A stretch of DNA of 64,000 nt, taken from NCBI GenBank assembly GCA_004835665.1, contig RBKR01000021.1, forward strand, positions 682,001 to 746,000, in the 5' to 3' direction. Position 1 is the stretch's first letter. Each line of letters opens with the position of its first letter. The position numbers and the translations under genes were made by a program. Shown here one piece after another: positions 36,818-46,965 of this stretch. This DNA is from Phoma sp. XZ068. Taxonomy: Eukaryota > Ascomycota > Dothideomycetes > Pleosporales > Didymellaceae. The notes beneath the pieces are model-generated. The model saw only the letters and a program-made list of their open reading frames with translations, was not told the DNA's origin and made no database searches.

Positions 36818-37523
36818 TCAATGTTTCAGGGCTCGTGCCATTGTCTCCCTCGTATAGAATCCGCAAAAAGTCTGCTCGGGCAAACATTGCTCACTGCCCT
36901 CCCAGTCCCACTTTCCGTCCGGCTGGTTGACCAAAACCTGCTGGGAGTACCAGTACGTTTGAACCCAATTGGCGATGCAACGTAATAGAGATGGGTTGCA
37001 GGCTCCTGTAGGTTGGCTTGTTGTCATGACTCTGGCAAGTTCTTGTGCTACGCTCGGCTTTACCGTGTCACCATCTGCGTTCAGAGAGTAAACCTGAGCG
37101 GCCACCAAGTTCTTTGTAAATTGCTGCATCTCAGCTTGTGTACAGTAAGAGCTCGCGGGTGCCGGAAAGAACATAGATCGTGCCGGGTGCTCTCTGGCAG
37201 CCTGTATCTTCGATCACATAGTTGTGCTGCAGTGGCTCGGACGATCTGTCAGTCTTGCCAGGAGTAGACACTGTGCGTCATGCAGTTCTTGTCAAGCCCC
37301 AAGGATGCGACTTGCGGCAAGTGCTTGCGGGATCTTCTAAAGCTTGTGAATGGTCATACCGAGCGACGAGAGGTTGCAATGACGGAGGTTTGGCGAAGTC
37401 TTGAGAAATTGTACGCACGAGGCGTGCATTGTTGCATTGGAAACGCCAGCATGCCTCCCCGAACGCCTCGCTATGCTCATAAACGTGAATGCAATCGTGC
37501 ATCTCCAATCTGTTGAGTCCCAG
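36818..37523 (-). pseudogene. Degenerate cysteine-containing gene, frames broken
   Basis: The clearest part is an open frame at 37174-36818 with protein-like composition and several cysteines (CTQAEMQQFTKNL, GACNPSLLRCIANWV, EQTFCGFY). Upstream on the same strand, peptide continuity moves between frames: NYVIEDTGCQRAPGT sits one base out of phase with the following MFFPAP, and another frame carries HASCVQFLKTSPNLRHC. No good splice sites join them. This suggests a secreted-type gene broken by small indels, or a gene model I could not solve. The family is not recognised. The extent of about 36818-37523 is approximate. Confidence 0.35.
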
Positions 37524-38408
37524 CTAACCGCCACCTCTTCCTAGAATCTCCTCCCTCTCTAGCACTTCTGGCTTGAACTTGATTAGGAACACCGTCTTGT
37601 CTGGCCACATAGCCTTTGCATCCTTTCCCTGCTCCTGCTCGCCTACGCTGTGCGCTGTGACGCCCTCGGTTGGAAACCCTGCACCGTCGCAGACGCCCTC
37701 TATCACGCCTGCCACAAAAGCTGCGCAGTTGAGACTGCTGAGCTCCCTCGGTAACGATACGTACTGGTTGACCATGGGTTCGTTGTCGAACAACATGTAC
37801 TGCCCAGGTTCTGTGCTCGACTTTTCTAGTGCATCGGCCGGTCGCCCGAAGAGGTGTCTGTATAGCGTCTGCGCAATGAACTGGAGAAGGGGGAGGATTC
37901 GCGTCGGCCGTATGCTTGCGAGCGGGTTGGAAGAGCGCGAGAGGAGGAGGTCGAGGAGCCGCAGGCCGATTGGGTAGCCTTGCGAGTTGAGTCTGTCCGG
38001 ACAGTTAGCACAGTTCTTGCATGGTTGCACTTCTGCACAATGTACGTATCCATACTTTTGCTCTAGATCACCAACGTTCGAGACCCCTCTTTGCGCATAT
38101 GCGATCATCTCGATGAAGAGGTACGCGAATGCTGCTCTGCTGAGCTCTGCATTCTTGCTCCTGTTCAGATTCCGGTCGTATATGCTCTTCTTGTTCGAGG
38201 GGTACCGCAGGCCCGAGCCCTGGCTTGGTGTCCCGCTCATCGTTGCGCTTTGTGCTTGTGTCACGAGCCTATCGTATTGCGATTGCTGCTGTGTGGGGTG
38301 CGCTGATCCAAGGGACGAAGCTGGCGAGGATTGGCTTGGTCGTCCGGGCGGTGAGCGCGGGTTTTGGTGGGAGAAGTAGTGGGAGTGTATTGGTATGATG
38401 CCGGCCAT
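37524..38408 (-). CDS. TRS31: TRAPP complex subunit Trs31 (TRAPPC5)
   Basis: Predicted 273-aa Bet3-family subunit of the TRAPP tethering complexes that activate Rab1/Ypt1 at the Golgi. Two exons (38408-38056, 37992-37524). The Ser/Pro/Gln-rich N-terminal 70 residues are longer than in yeast. The Trs31 core runs from KSIYDRNLNRSKNAELS through DLEQK-LNSQGYPIGLRLLDLL (across the junction) to LNCAAFVAGVIEGVCDGAGFP. The 63-bp intron is a multiple of three and contains no stop, so an unspliced frame is also open and would add a 21-residue cysteine-rich insert that the family lacks. The spliced form fits the family. Confidence 0.92.
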   Translation of the reverse strand: MAGIIPIHSHYFSHQNPRSPPGRPSQSSPASSLGSAHPTQQQSQYDRLVTQAQSATMSGTPSQGSGLRYPSNKKSIYDRNLNRSKNAELSRAAFAYLFIEMIAYAQRGVSNVGDLEQKYGYVHCAEVQPCKNCANCPDRLNSQGYPIGLRLLDLLLSRSSNPLASIRPTRILPLLQFIAQTLYRHLFGRPADALEKSSTEPGQYMLFDNEPMVNQYVSLPRELSSLNCAAFVAGVIEGVCDGAGFPTEGVTAHSVGEQEQGKDAKAMWPDKTVFLIKFKPEVLEREEILGRGGG

Positions 38409-40547
38409 GCTGGAGCTCGTCCGCTGCGGTTGCCGTTCGGTGGAGCGCGATGTGGGTCCGAGGGCGCGTGCGGTGAGGCGCTCCGAGGCTGAACCGCCAA
38501 GTCAGGAACGACATCCCATCGACACCCCGACCGTTCACAGCAGACAAGTTCATGTACTCCCATTCAGAACCCCTGTTTGTGATGTTGTTATTACTGCGTA
38601 CAAATATTTACAAAGAGCAAACTTGTGCACCCCCGTTCACAACGTACTGAGGCACTCTGGCCAAATGCACAGCTTTTCATAATCGCATTTCGCAATCGAT
38701 TGCCGACTACACGGTATTACAGCAAGCACCATTCTAGTTCTGCTGTTCGCAATGTTGATGATGGACTTTGGTTGCTCAGGAATGGCGCAAATCCTCGGTC
38801 TAACTGCCTGGTTTTGACGGAAAGCTATGCACCATGTCGGCTTTGGAGAAAGTCAACCTCTTTCTCAAGCTTTTATGGACGTTCGCGCCCGAACTATGAA
38901 TGCAGACAGTGTACCTGGTGGAATGTGATCTGGCGTATCCAAGTTGCGCTCCGTGATTCCAGTTGATTACGAACAGTCGGCTGGAGTCGTTCGCTCTTGT
39001 GGGATGTATGTCTCTGCTGGTAAGTATGGTAAGCGGGAGGCTTCGTGGCGTCGCTAGAGCGATATCAAAACTGAAAGCTGTTCTCGGTGACACCAGATGA
39101 ACGGCCTTGGGTCGGGGCTGAAAGATTTCAAGGCTTGTGTACCAGCATTTCTGCCTGTCCATAAGACCACAAAGGATGAACGAATACGGGATTGCCCCTT
39201 TGCTCTGGTTGAGACATTCGAAAAGAGCGCTGTATCTTCTCATTGTGATTGCCATTCGATGTATAGGAAGCTGATGTATAGCTGGAAAGCAAGTCCTCAG
39301 TGAACGGGCGCCCGACCCCTTCGATTTCGTCAAGTCCCAATCTTTGCATATCAGATCTGCGAAACCTCATGCACCAGCGTCAAGTCGAAGGAGGAATTGC
39401 TACCCAATACTGTAGTTTTGGACTTGTTCCGTGGCCAGTATTCCAGTCCATGAAGAGCTTATTCGATCTGCAGTACCGAGCACAAATTTTGATCTTTGCC
39501 GGACCGTCATGTCATGTCTCGGTTCCCACCGATGCCAGAAGAATGTTAGATCAAGGTGCTCCATCATCTCCCGATTGAAGATACCTTCGACGTTAGTTTG
39601 AAAGCCGCGCTATCAGATAAAGTTAATACGTATGAACCATTGTCGACAGGTATGTCCAACTGGACTCTGCTCCGTCAGTCCACAAAAAGAACGAGGGAGA
39701 GGCCATTAGCTTTCTACCCGCTCTTCTCGTGTTCACGAGCATCAACAGTGGCTTAGGTTTGGACGATGTTGCTGTTTTGATGAGCTTGTGCCCTACTTGT
39801 GTGAGGTGAGCGCTCAACATTTCGACACACGTATTGGTGACGCCTCGATGATCGTGGTAAGGAAGCGACCAGCAATGAACTTAATTGAATCTGTTAGGTT
39901 TGAAAGTGAGCGTGTTATTTGGCACAATAGTGAATGCTTGGAAATCTGTATAAGTTGTGTTTATATCGATTCCTCTTGTAGACAAGAACGAGCAACCCGG
40001 GGTTTATAAGACTATTAACGAGAAGCTTGATCTGATGGTAGTTGTTGGTAACTTTTTGGGTCAAGGCATATATACACGAGCATCTGTTGTTGATCTTACT
40101 TAGGTTTTTGATCCCTCCCGTCGCTCTAGACGAGCTTTCTGATAACATAAACAACGACCTTGAAGACTTTATTGATGCCTATCCCACTTAACTGGTATCT
40201 AAGCGTTGCTACGTTGGCTTCAATATACGCAAAAGGTGTTCGTGAGCGTGACCATATGTTCTAGGATGGCGAGAGACTTTCTATCCAGAATGTGCAAAAC
40301 TGGAAGGCGACTGGGGCGAATGAGAGAAACTCGCGACGAAATTGTGCCAACAGCCTCAAAAGCCGACGGTCAGAGCGGTGCAATTGAAACAACTTCAGTG
40401 AATCATGAGATACTTTCATCGAAGAACAACTTTGCTCAGAACAAGCTGCTCAGGCTGCTTTCAAGATCTATGACATCAACCAGGGCCGTCTGGTCCGCAT
40501 CCGCCAACTGGAGCAGCATTTGCAAAAGGAGCGCGCAACCGTGGAGG
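38409..40547. other. Gene-poor accessory stretch
   Basis: About 2.1 kb with only short open frames on both strands, none with recognisable domains or convincing splice structure. Composition is close to the genome average, not AT-rich, so it does not look like strongly RIP-mutated DNA. It may hold decayed genes. Confidence 0.45.
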
Positions 40548-41256
40548 AGCTTGGAGAAGAGGGGGACGCTCATCTGGATGATAGGTACAACAATGACGGT
40601 GAACGGTGTGGACTGGATTATGTGTGCGAAGAGGCCATGGCGGTGGAAGACCACGGAGAGAGGACGAAAGCATAGGTTAAGGCTCCGCTCTCGGAAGAAA
40701 GCACCGAAATATGTTCAAACTATGCATTCTTTCGCGTAGCAAGACTAAACAAAAGAGAAAATGTCTGAAATAGTCCATCGCTTGTTTTACTGGGATGTTA
40801 TGCGTACGTGGTACCGCAAGGTTACGGGAGAGTGGGTTGGAGAAGAGGGGGCAGATGACAAGTACAGCTATTTCGACGAACGACGTGGACTGTACGATGT
40901 GTGCGAGGAGAGGACGTTCAGGCCACACTTCCTTCAGAGGATTCAGACTGCATCGCTGCCTCCGCTTACCATGGCGTCGACCGATCCATTGGCTCGTTAG
41001 CTGGACGCCCATTGACTGGCACTGAGAGTGCCGGCTGGCGCTCGATGATGGGCTTACAAGCATACTATTAACAAGCGAAGAAGAATTACAACTCTGGCCG
41101 TTAACATAGACGTTCAAGTGAATGAACATAGACAAAGGTATAAGCCAAGTCTCAGCTCTCGGGGAAAAGCAGTAGAATTTGTTCAAACTATGCAATCTTT
41201 TGCATCGTTCTCAAGTAGCAAGACCAAAGAAAACGAAACTGTCGGAAATAGTTTTG
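40548..41256. repeat. Diverged duplicated module (gene fossil)
   Basis: Two sequence elements each occur twice. Element A (TTGGAGAAGAGGGGG followed by a stretch reading GEEG...ER.GL..VCEE on the plus strand) is at about 40551 and 40837. Element B (containing TGTTCAAACTATGCA and ending near TGTCTGAAATAG or TGTCGGAAATAG) is at about 40673-40772 and 41137-41256. The spacing differs between copies. Before the first copy, a plus-strand frame from about 40410 to 40675 reads as a coiled-coil-like peptide (RLVRIRQLEQHLQKERATVE). Together these look like the remains of a duplicated coding segment. Confidence 0.55.
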
Positions 41257-41604
41257 TAGCATTGCTCCTTATGGTTTCTAAGGCTCTGTAAGCATTCATT
41301 GCATTCGTTGGTTGCATGTTTCGTCGTGACAAGGAGCTCCAGGCTTATCTCAGTTGACGAGAGCGATCTAAAGTGCTCATATTATGAATACAACATTTGA
41401 ATCGTAGTATCACGCAACCTTGTGTCGCTGCTTGAAGTGCTGATCATGCAATTTTGAGGTCTGGAAGCACATTTCTGTGTGGTCTCACTGATATTGACAA
41501 CAGCACCAAGGAAGGAGACGAGAGGATTTCAGTCGGCAGACTTGCTCTTATTGGATGAATCTATCTACATGTGAAACTGGCGCACGACTATGGCGCCTAA
41601 TTGA
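41257..41604. other. Non-coding spacer
   Basis: No gene or repeat seen between the duplicated module and the minisatellite. Confidence 0.4.
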
Positions 41605-41877
41605 AGTGTCGTCTATGCAGACGTTTGTTGCTTGGAGTTAGCAGAGGGGACGTGTGTTACCTTGATGGCAGGTAGTGAGAGTCGCCTTTGTGCAGACGTA
41701 TATGTTACCGTGATGGCAGGTAGAAGAAGTGTCGCCTTTGTGCAGACGTTTGTTGCTTGAAGTCAGCAGAGGAAGTGTCGCCTTTATGCAGACGTGTATG
41801 TTATCTTAATGGCAGGTAGAAGAAGAGTCACCTTTGTGCAGACGTCCGCGTTACCTTAATAGCAGGTAGGAGAAAAA
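41605..41877. repeat. Alternating minisatellite of two unit types
   Basis: Five to six diverged units share the core AGT(GT)CGCCTTTGTGCAGACGT. They continue either as TTGTTGCTTG-AGT-AGCAGAGG or as TATGTTACCTTGATGGCAGGTAGAAGA, so two unit types alternate. The array stops about 40 bp from the 3' end of the next gene. Confidence 0.75.
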
Positions 41878-41917
41878 GCAAGAAGTGGTTCTGAGGCTCT
41901 GGCAGACACTCATTGTT

Positions 41918-43780
41918 CTACCAATCCTCGGCCTCATCAGTGCCGAGATCACCATCATCGGTACCGAGATCACCCTCATCGGTGCTGAAACTGTCCTCAG
42001 CATACTGAGCGGTCAGGCTCGAGTACTTGTTGGAAGCTGCCTTGAGGATCTCGGAGACCTCACTGCTCTTCAAATTCGCCAGATTCTTGTTGACGATGCT
42101 CTTCTTCCTTTTCAGGGAGTCAGGAGCCGGAACTTCAGCAGACACTGGTGGACTGGGAGCGGAGCCCTCAGGAGAGCTTGGCACGACGGGGGTGGCGGCA
42201 CCCGTAGACTTGATGGGTGCTGGCGCATACAGCGTAAGCTGCTTCTTGCCGTCTTTCTTGTGCGTCTCCTTGATCTCTGGATGATGAGTCGGGAGAGGCT
42301 GCTTTGCCTGCATCTCAGCGGCCTCCTTGTCATCCTTCTGGATCTTCGACTGGAACCCAATGAACTTCTCCAAGATTTGGCGAGCCTTGCCCTTGTCCAC
42401 TCTTGTCGCGGGGTTACTGGGCAACGGTGGTTGCGGACTTGGCTGAGACGACAGTGGAGAGGGCCCGGGGGTGGCAGTAGCTTGGCCTACGGAGCGAGCA
42501 GAGCCGCCAGACATTGGGGCAAGACGAGGCTGAACTGTGGCTGGCAGTGCAGCTAGTCGATCCTGGCTCCGGGACGCGGGCAGACGGGCGTTGAAGACCT
42601 TGATGACGTGCCTGACGAAAGTCAGGATTGACTCCGCGGTTGGCGACGACCCATGTCAACTGCTCCAGTGTGACGGCGTGGTTCCACTGGCACGCGTCTG
42701 GGTTGCCGGCATGAGGGCATGGGTTAGGATTGAATCCATACATGCCGTAGCAAGCATGAAGGTTTTCATCCGGCAACAGGTTGAAGTACTTGGCAGCCCT
42801 CATGGCTTCGCTGACCAGGTTGCCGTTAGCATCACGAGGCACAGGCCAGGTGGATGCATCCCAAGGTGCCTTGCCGCCAGGTCGCTGCGAAACGTTGAGC
42901 TTCTGGTGCTGAACAGCGTCCCATAAGCCCGACTTGTACCGCAAATCTCCACTGAAGTAGGTCTTGACGGTAGACCTGGGAGCGGCTGGACGGGTCTGGA
43001 TCGACGCCCGCAAAGCATTGGTCGCTACTCGTGCTGGACCTGTTTAAGAGTCTGGCATCGCATGTACAGAGCCACCGAGACGAGAAGGACCTGCGACGGC
43101 GACGGCAGCGAAACTGAGCGGCTGCGTGGCACGCGGAGCAGGTGCGTTACTCTGGGGCGGCGGCCTGGGGGGCGCAACATTCTGCCCTTGTCGAGCACTT
43201 GTGACTGGTCGTGCCTGGGCCTGGGAGCTTGACTGGGGTGGCCGTGGCAGTGCCTGTTGTGACGAAGCGGTCGCAGATGTCGAGTCCTCGATGCCCATTA
43301 CTCGTCGCATGTGCTCAGCCTTTGCCCGGTCCACACGTGGCCATAAATGCTTCAACCACATCTCAGACATGTCTGGGTACCTGGTTTCAAGCCAACGGCA
43401 GACTTTGGGGGTGGGTTCTGGCGGTTCTTCCAGCTCACCAGCATCCCACTCGTCGAGCGCCGCGACAAGGTTTCTGAGGAGCTTCCAGCCCCGGTCGCGC
43501 TCGATCCTGTGCCATTCAGGAGAGTCTTGTGTGGATTAGCACAGTTTGGAGACCAGTTTATGAGAAAACTTACTACGCGCAGGCGCGACCTGGTCAGCCG
43601 GGGGAACTGGGTTGACTGGATTGACTTGGTTGACTGGGGGAACTGGATTGACTGGGGTGTCTGTTTTGTTAGCATACGGTAAATCGCCTAGGCATGATTG
43701 AGCTCACTTGATTGACCTTGCGGTCGTGTCTGGTTGCGGTTGCGGCCGTGGCCGCGAACTGCGTGACGTGGACTATCCAT
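41918..43780 (-). CDS. Unfamiliar protein with CCCH-like cluster and disordered ends
   Basis: Best model: five exons (43780-43708, 43660-43574, 43525-43091, 43039-42661, 42611-41918) giving 555 aa. Introns are 47, 48, 51 and 49 bp, each with a CTAAC/CTGAC-like branch site. Introns 1 and 2 have good donors; introns 3 (GTCCTT) and 4 (GTTGAC) are weaker. Order of parts: basic N-terminus, an Asn/Pro/Val-rich segment (NPVPPVNQVNPVNP), a helical region with WHRIERDRGWKLL and WLETRYPDMSEMWL, a Pro/Gln linker, then C-x10-C-x8-C-x3-H (CYGMYGFNPNPC...CQWNH), close to a CCCH zinc finger. The C-terminus is Lys-rich, then acidic with a GDLGTD repeat. Without intron 4 a one-base insertion at the TTT at 42618-42620 would explain the frame change instead. 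No known family is recognised. Confidence 0.55.
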
Positions 43781-44195
43781 CTAGAGCGAAGTTTAGCGGC
43801 TGCGGTGAAACAGTATGGGTGGGCAACTTACGGTGTGAAAAGCCGAAGAAAAAGAAGTTCAGCAGCGCGGGAGCTTTTGACATCAGTGTGCGCCAAGACG
43901 AGCTAAGTGACGGTCAGGTGACGAGTCCTTTGGTACCCATGCGGGCTCTACTACCAGGCTACGGCCCTCTCCAAATCACTTCGCATGATCATAGGCCCTC
44001 ACCGTGAATCATTAATCTTCTTCAAACCGGCTTTGTACCCTTACCACCCTCTCTTGTCTCGAAACGAGGATAGAGCAACTCAGATCAGTTGGACCGTGAT
44101 AGAGATAGATAGCAATGGGAGCCACCGTGGGTGACATACTAGTATATTTCAAGCGTTCTCATTTAAAGTTACATCTAGTATTAAGCTAAGGGGAA
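43781..44195. other. Intergenic, no gene seen
   Basis: Upstream of the CCCH-like gene and beyond the minisatellite at the 3' end of the next gene. Nothing else is seen. Confidence 0.45.
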
Positions 44196-44399
44196 CAGCT
44201 GAGGCCAGCTTGAATGAGCAGCTGGGGTCAGCTTGAATGAGCAGCTGGGGTCAGCTTGAATGAGCAGCTGGGGTCAGCTTGAATGAGCAGCTGGGGTCAG
44301 CTTGAATGAGCAGCTGGGGTCAGCTTGAATGAGCAGCTGGGGTCAGCTTGAATGAGCAGCTGGGGTCAGCTTGGAAGAACAGCTATGGTCAGCTTGAGA
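44196..44399. repeat. 23-bp minisatellite, about nine units
   Basis: About nine tandem copies of CAGCTGGGGTCAGCTTGAATGAG; the inner six or seven are identical and the outer ones diverged. The array ends 20 bp from the stop codon of the gene at 44420-46027, so it would lie in that gene's 3' untranslated region. The near-identity of the inner copies implies recent expansion. Confidence 0.95.
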
Positions 44400-44419
44400 T
44401 TTAGACCAGGCCGGAGGAT

Positions 44420-46027
44420 TCATATATTCAGCTCTACTCCCCAAAATTCAATTGAAGCCTTCTTTGCGTCCTCGATGGTCTTGACGCGCAGACGACGATA
44501 AAGCTCTTTCTCGTCATCTTGAATACCAGGCCTGTGCTTGGCCAGGTCGATTTCTGCAAGCAATAACCTGACTTGATCTTCTAAAGCAGATACTGGTGTC
44601 TTGTCGCGGAGTTGTTGAAGCCTGTCGCTCATCGCCGCGTTCTTTTGTTCGAGCTCCTGCAATTCTAGACTTGTTGGGGTCTCCAGTTCCGCACATTTGT
44701 TCAAATACTTGGCATTAAATTGCTCGAAGTCCTTGCACAGCTGGTCTTCCCAGGTCGGGTTGATGTAGCGAGCCTCAGCAATGTCCTGCCAGAGACCAGC
44801 GGCTGCGCCAACTGACATTTCCGAGAGCTTGCTTGAAGTGCAACCCAACCCTGCATCCTGTATGTTGAAACCAAGGCCGGTGTAATAGTACCCGCCGCCG
44901 ATGCGGCATAACAATTCTTCGGCAAGCTGGCATTCCTCATAAGAGATGGGATAGCCGATGAGGTAAGACTGGAAATTGAACGTTGGCTTGTCGTTGCTGT
45001 CTTGGTACAAGTACCTGCAGACGTGATCGAACAATTCCATGAGCCAACTGCTTGATTTAGTGTCGTGTTGGCGAGTGCGCGTGCCAAAGTCATTTGAGTA
45101 GCCAAAGTACTTCAGAGTACGACTCCAAGGCTGGTCTTCTACTCCGTTCCCCGCTGCCATCTGCTCGTCCACCAGTTTAGAGAGTGCAGTGACAAAGGTC
45201 AACAGGGATTGAGCCTTTCGAGGTTTAGACTCAAGGAAATGGTGACGACCAAGCTGGATGTCGTTGACCGAAGAGGTGGCGGGTCTGGACTGATTGTCGA
45301 TCTCAGCGCAAATCGCCGCGTATTGCTCTTCGCCCGAAATATATCTGGTGAGGTACCGAACGACACGTTGAAGTTGCCTTGGGGTGGGAGACTGCCCCTT
45401 CTGGTCATGGAAGATACGTGCGTAGATCACAGGCGTGTGTCGTCCGGCGTACTGTCGAGTGACCCAATGACTGATTTGGACTGGCCGTCTTGTGTCCCGG
45501 AGGTACTCTTCTAGGTTCGATTCGTCGAAGAACTCAAACACTTCACTGTTTTCCGGTGCGGACTGGCAGACCTTGCGAGATAGTGTGCTGTCAAGCAGCG
45601 ACTGCAGAATTGAAAGGGGAATGTCGGCGAGGAGCTGCACACCGGTCATCTTCCAAACGGACAGCTGTGAGAGCGAGGGGTGCCGGAAAAATGCATGCTC
45701 CGGTCGAACTGAACGGCATTCTGTGTGAGCAGTATCGATGATGCCGAGATATCCGAACTCTTCCAGCAGCAGTGCGTAGTCGTATTCACAGAGCTGCACC
45801 ATCTGCCTCGCCATCTCTTGTTCCCCGGTTGTGAGCGGAAGTTGCATCCCCTGAAGATCTATAGCACGGTTGGAGAGGTCTTGTAGTTCCTGGGTGGACA
45901 CCTGATGTCGCGACATGGAGGACGGGGGTTGAGTTTGACTGTGGGGATTTGGCTGGTAAGTAGCCTGGGAACTGGGGTTGATTGGGGTTTTGTTTGCGAG
46001 ACGTTCGCGGCGTTTTCTAGATGACAT
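44420..46027 (-). CDS. Lineage-restricted-looking protein with C-terminal coiled coil
   Basis: Single-exon 535-aa protein starting at MSSRKRRERLANK (ATG 46027). The frame is open to a further ATG at 46150, but that extension looks like leader sequence. Residues 15-45 are Asn/Gln/Ser/Pro-rich (INPSSQATYQPNPHSQTQPP). The body is mostly helical with many Trp/Tyr/Cys residues (VWKMTGVQLLADIPLS, SYLIGYPISYEECQLAEELL). The last 100 residues contain a heptad-like region (LELQELEQKNAAMSDRLQQL) followed by a charged end. No signal peptide or membrane segment is seen. I recognise no domain. The neighbouring genes share similar disordered N-termini. Confidence 0.7.
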   Translation of the reverse strand: MSSRKRRERLANKTPINPSSQATYQPNPHSQTQPPSSMSRHQVSTQELQDLSNRAIDLQGMQLPLTTGEQEMARQMVQLCEYDYALLLEEFGYLGIIDTAHTECRSVRPEHAFFRHPSLSQLSVWKMTGVQLLADIPLSILQSLLDSTLSRKVCQSAPENSEVFEFFDESNLEEYLRDTRRPVQISHWVTRQYAGRHTPVIYARIFHDQKGQSPTPRQLQRVVRYLTRYISGEEQYAAICAEIDNQSRPATSSVNDIQLGRHHFLESKPRKAQSLLTFVTALSKLVDEQMAAGNGVEDQPWSRTLKYFGYSNDFGTRTRQHDTKSSSWLMELFDHVCRYLYQDSNDKPTFNFQSYLIGYPISYEECQLAEELLCRIGGGYYYTGLGFNIQDAGLGCTSSKLSEMSVGAAAGLWQDIAEARYINPTWEDQLCKDFEQFNAKYLNKCAELETPTSLELQELEQKNAAMSDRLQQLRDKTPVSALEDQVRLLLAEIDLAKHRPGIQDDEKELYRRLRVKTIEDAKKASIEFWGVELNI

Positions 46028-46331
46028 TGTAGATGAGTGAAGGAAGGAAGAGTTCGCAGCGGCGAACTCAATTATAAGACGCCAAGAACTGGCGAGGATT
46101 GGGTAGGTGCGTCTCGTAAGCCATCCGGCACTGAGATACCGAAAAATCATACAGGTGAATGCTACCGGGCCATAGAAAACGTGCTTCGATTGCGATCAGG
46201 CTAGGCCAGTGCTTGCGCGCCTCTCAAGGCAGACACCTTCTGACCCACAACAATCCTTCACTAGCCACATTGCCACGTCGAGTACATGCACTACAGCTGG
46301 TTGACGCATAACTGACACGGAGTAGGTAAAC
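46028..46331. promoter_or_regulatory. Divergent promoter between two unknown genes
   Basis: 304 bp between the starts of the minus-strand gene at 46027 and the coiled-coil gene at 46332. No specific motif is claimed. Confidence 0.4.
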
Positions 46332-46965
46332 ATGTATTCGGTCAACGGACGCCCTGCCACGGGTTGCCAATTCGAGAGCGTCGAAATGTTGAGCGCTCAC
46401 CTTGCAGCAGTCGAGCACGAGCTCGTCAACATCAAAGCCCACATCTCGCACATGCACGTTCCCAACGACATCGTTCAGATGCAAGTAACTGTTAAGGCTC
46501 TTGAACACGAGAAACGCGAGTGGAAAGCTAAGGCGCAGTCACTTGAGCAGACCTTGAAGATCCAGCATGATCGCTCGCGCGAGCTCGAGCTGCGCCTCAA
46601 GCAGAACCTCCGCGCGCTTCAAGTCGAGTCCAAAGGCCATCTCACCCTCAAACAGCAACTGAATAAAGCCGAGGAAGACTCGCTCACGCAGGCAATCACC
46701 AACGCCACCTTAACGAAAGCCAATACCCGACTGACCAAGGACAATGCTAAACTCGCCAAGAGGAATGAAGGTCTGACAAAGGAGAACTCTGCCTTGGCCG
46801 CCGGTGCCAAGCAGGCAGAGCAGCAGCTGAACGTAGAGAGGGAGCTGAGCAAGCAACGTCGTGAGGCGTACATCAAGTCAGCACGAGACCTCAAGCTGTG
46901 TAAGTACATGAGTGTAACTGGAACCTGTCAGCAGCTAACTCGGCAATACAGGGGGCACCCAGTGA
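46332..46965 (+). CDS. Coiled-coil protein of unknown function
   Basis: Predicted 193-aa protein in two exons (46332-46899, 46952-46965). From residue 20 to the end it is one long charged helix with heptad spacing. It includes a repeat-like stretch in which the pattern L-(T/A)-K-x-N-x-x-L recurs (for example ANTRLTKDNAKLAKRNEGLT). The last exon supplies only the codons GTQ and the stop after a split Trp codon. If the intron were retained, the frame would run about 40 bp further and end with a different tail. It is divergent from the gene at 46027, and a functional pair is possible but unproven. Confidence 0.65.

Noticed and set aside
38800..39333. A 177-codon minus-strand open frame
   Set aside because: No ATG in good context, no protein-like pattern and no recognised motif; probably chance.
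41605..41877. Possible CRISPR-like array
   Set aside because: The units are directly adjacent and degenerate without unique spacers, and the organism is a fungus; it is a minisatellite.
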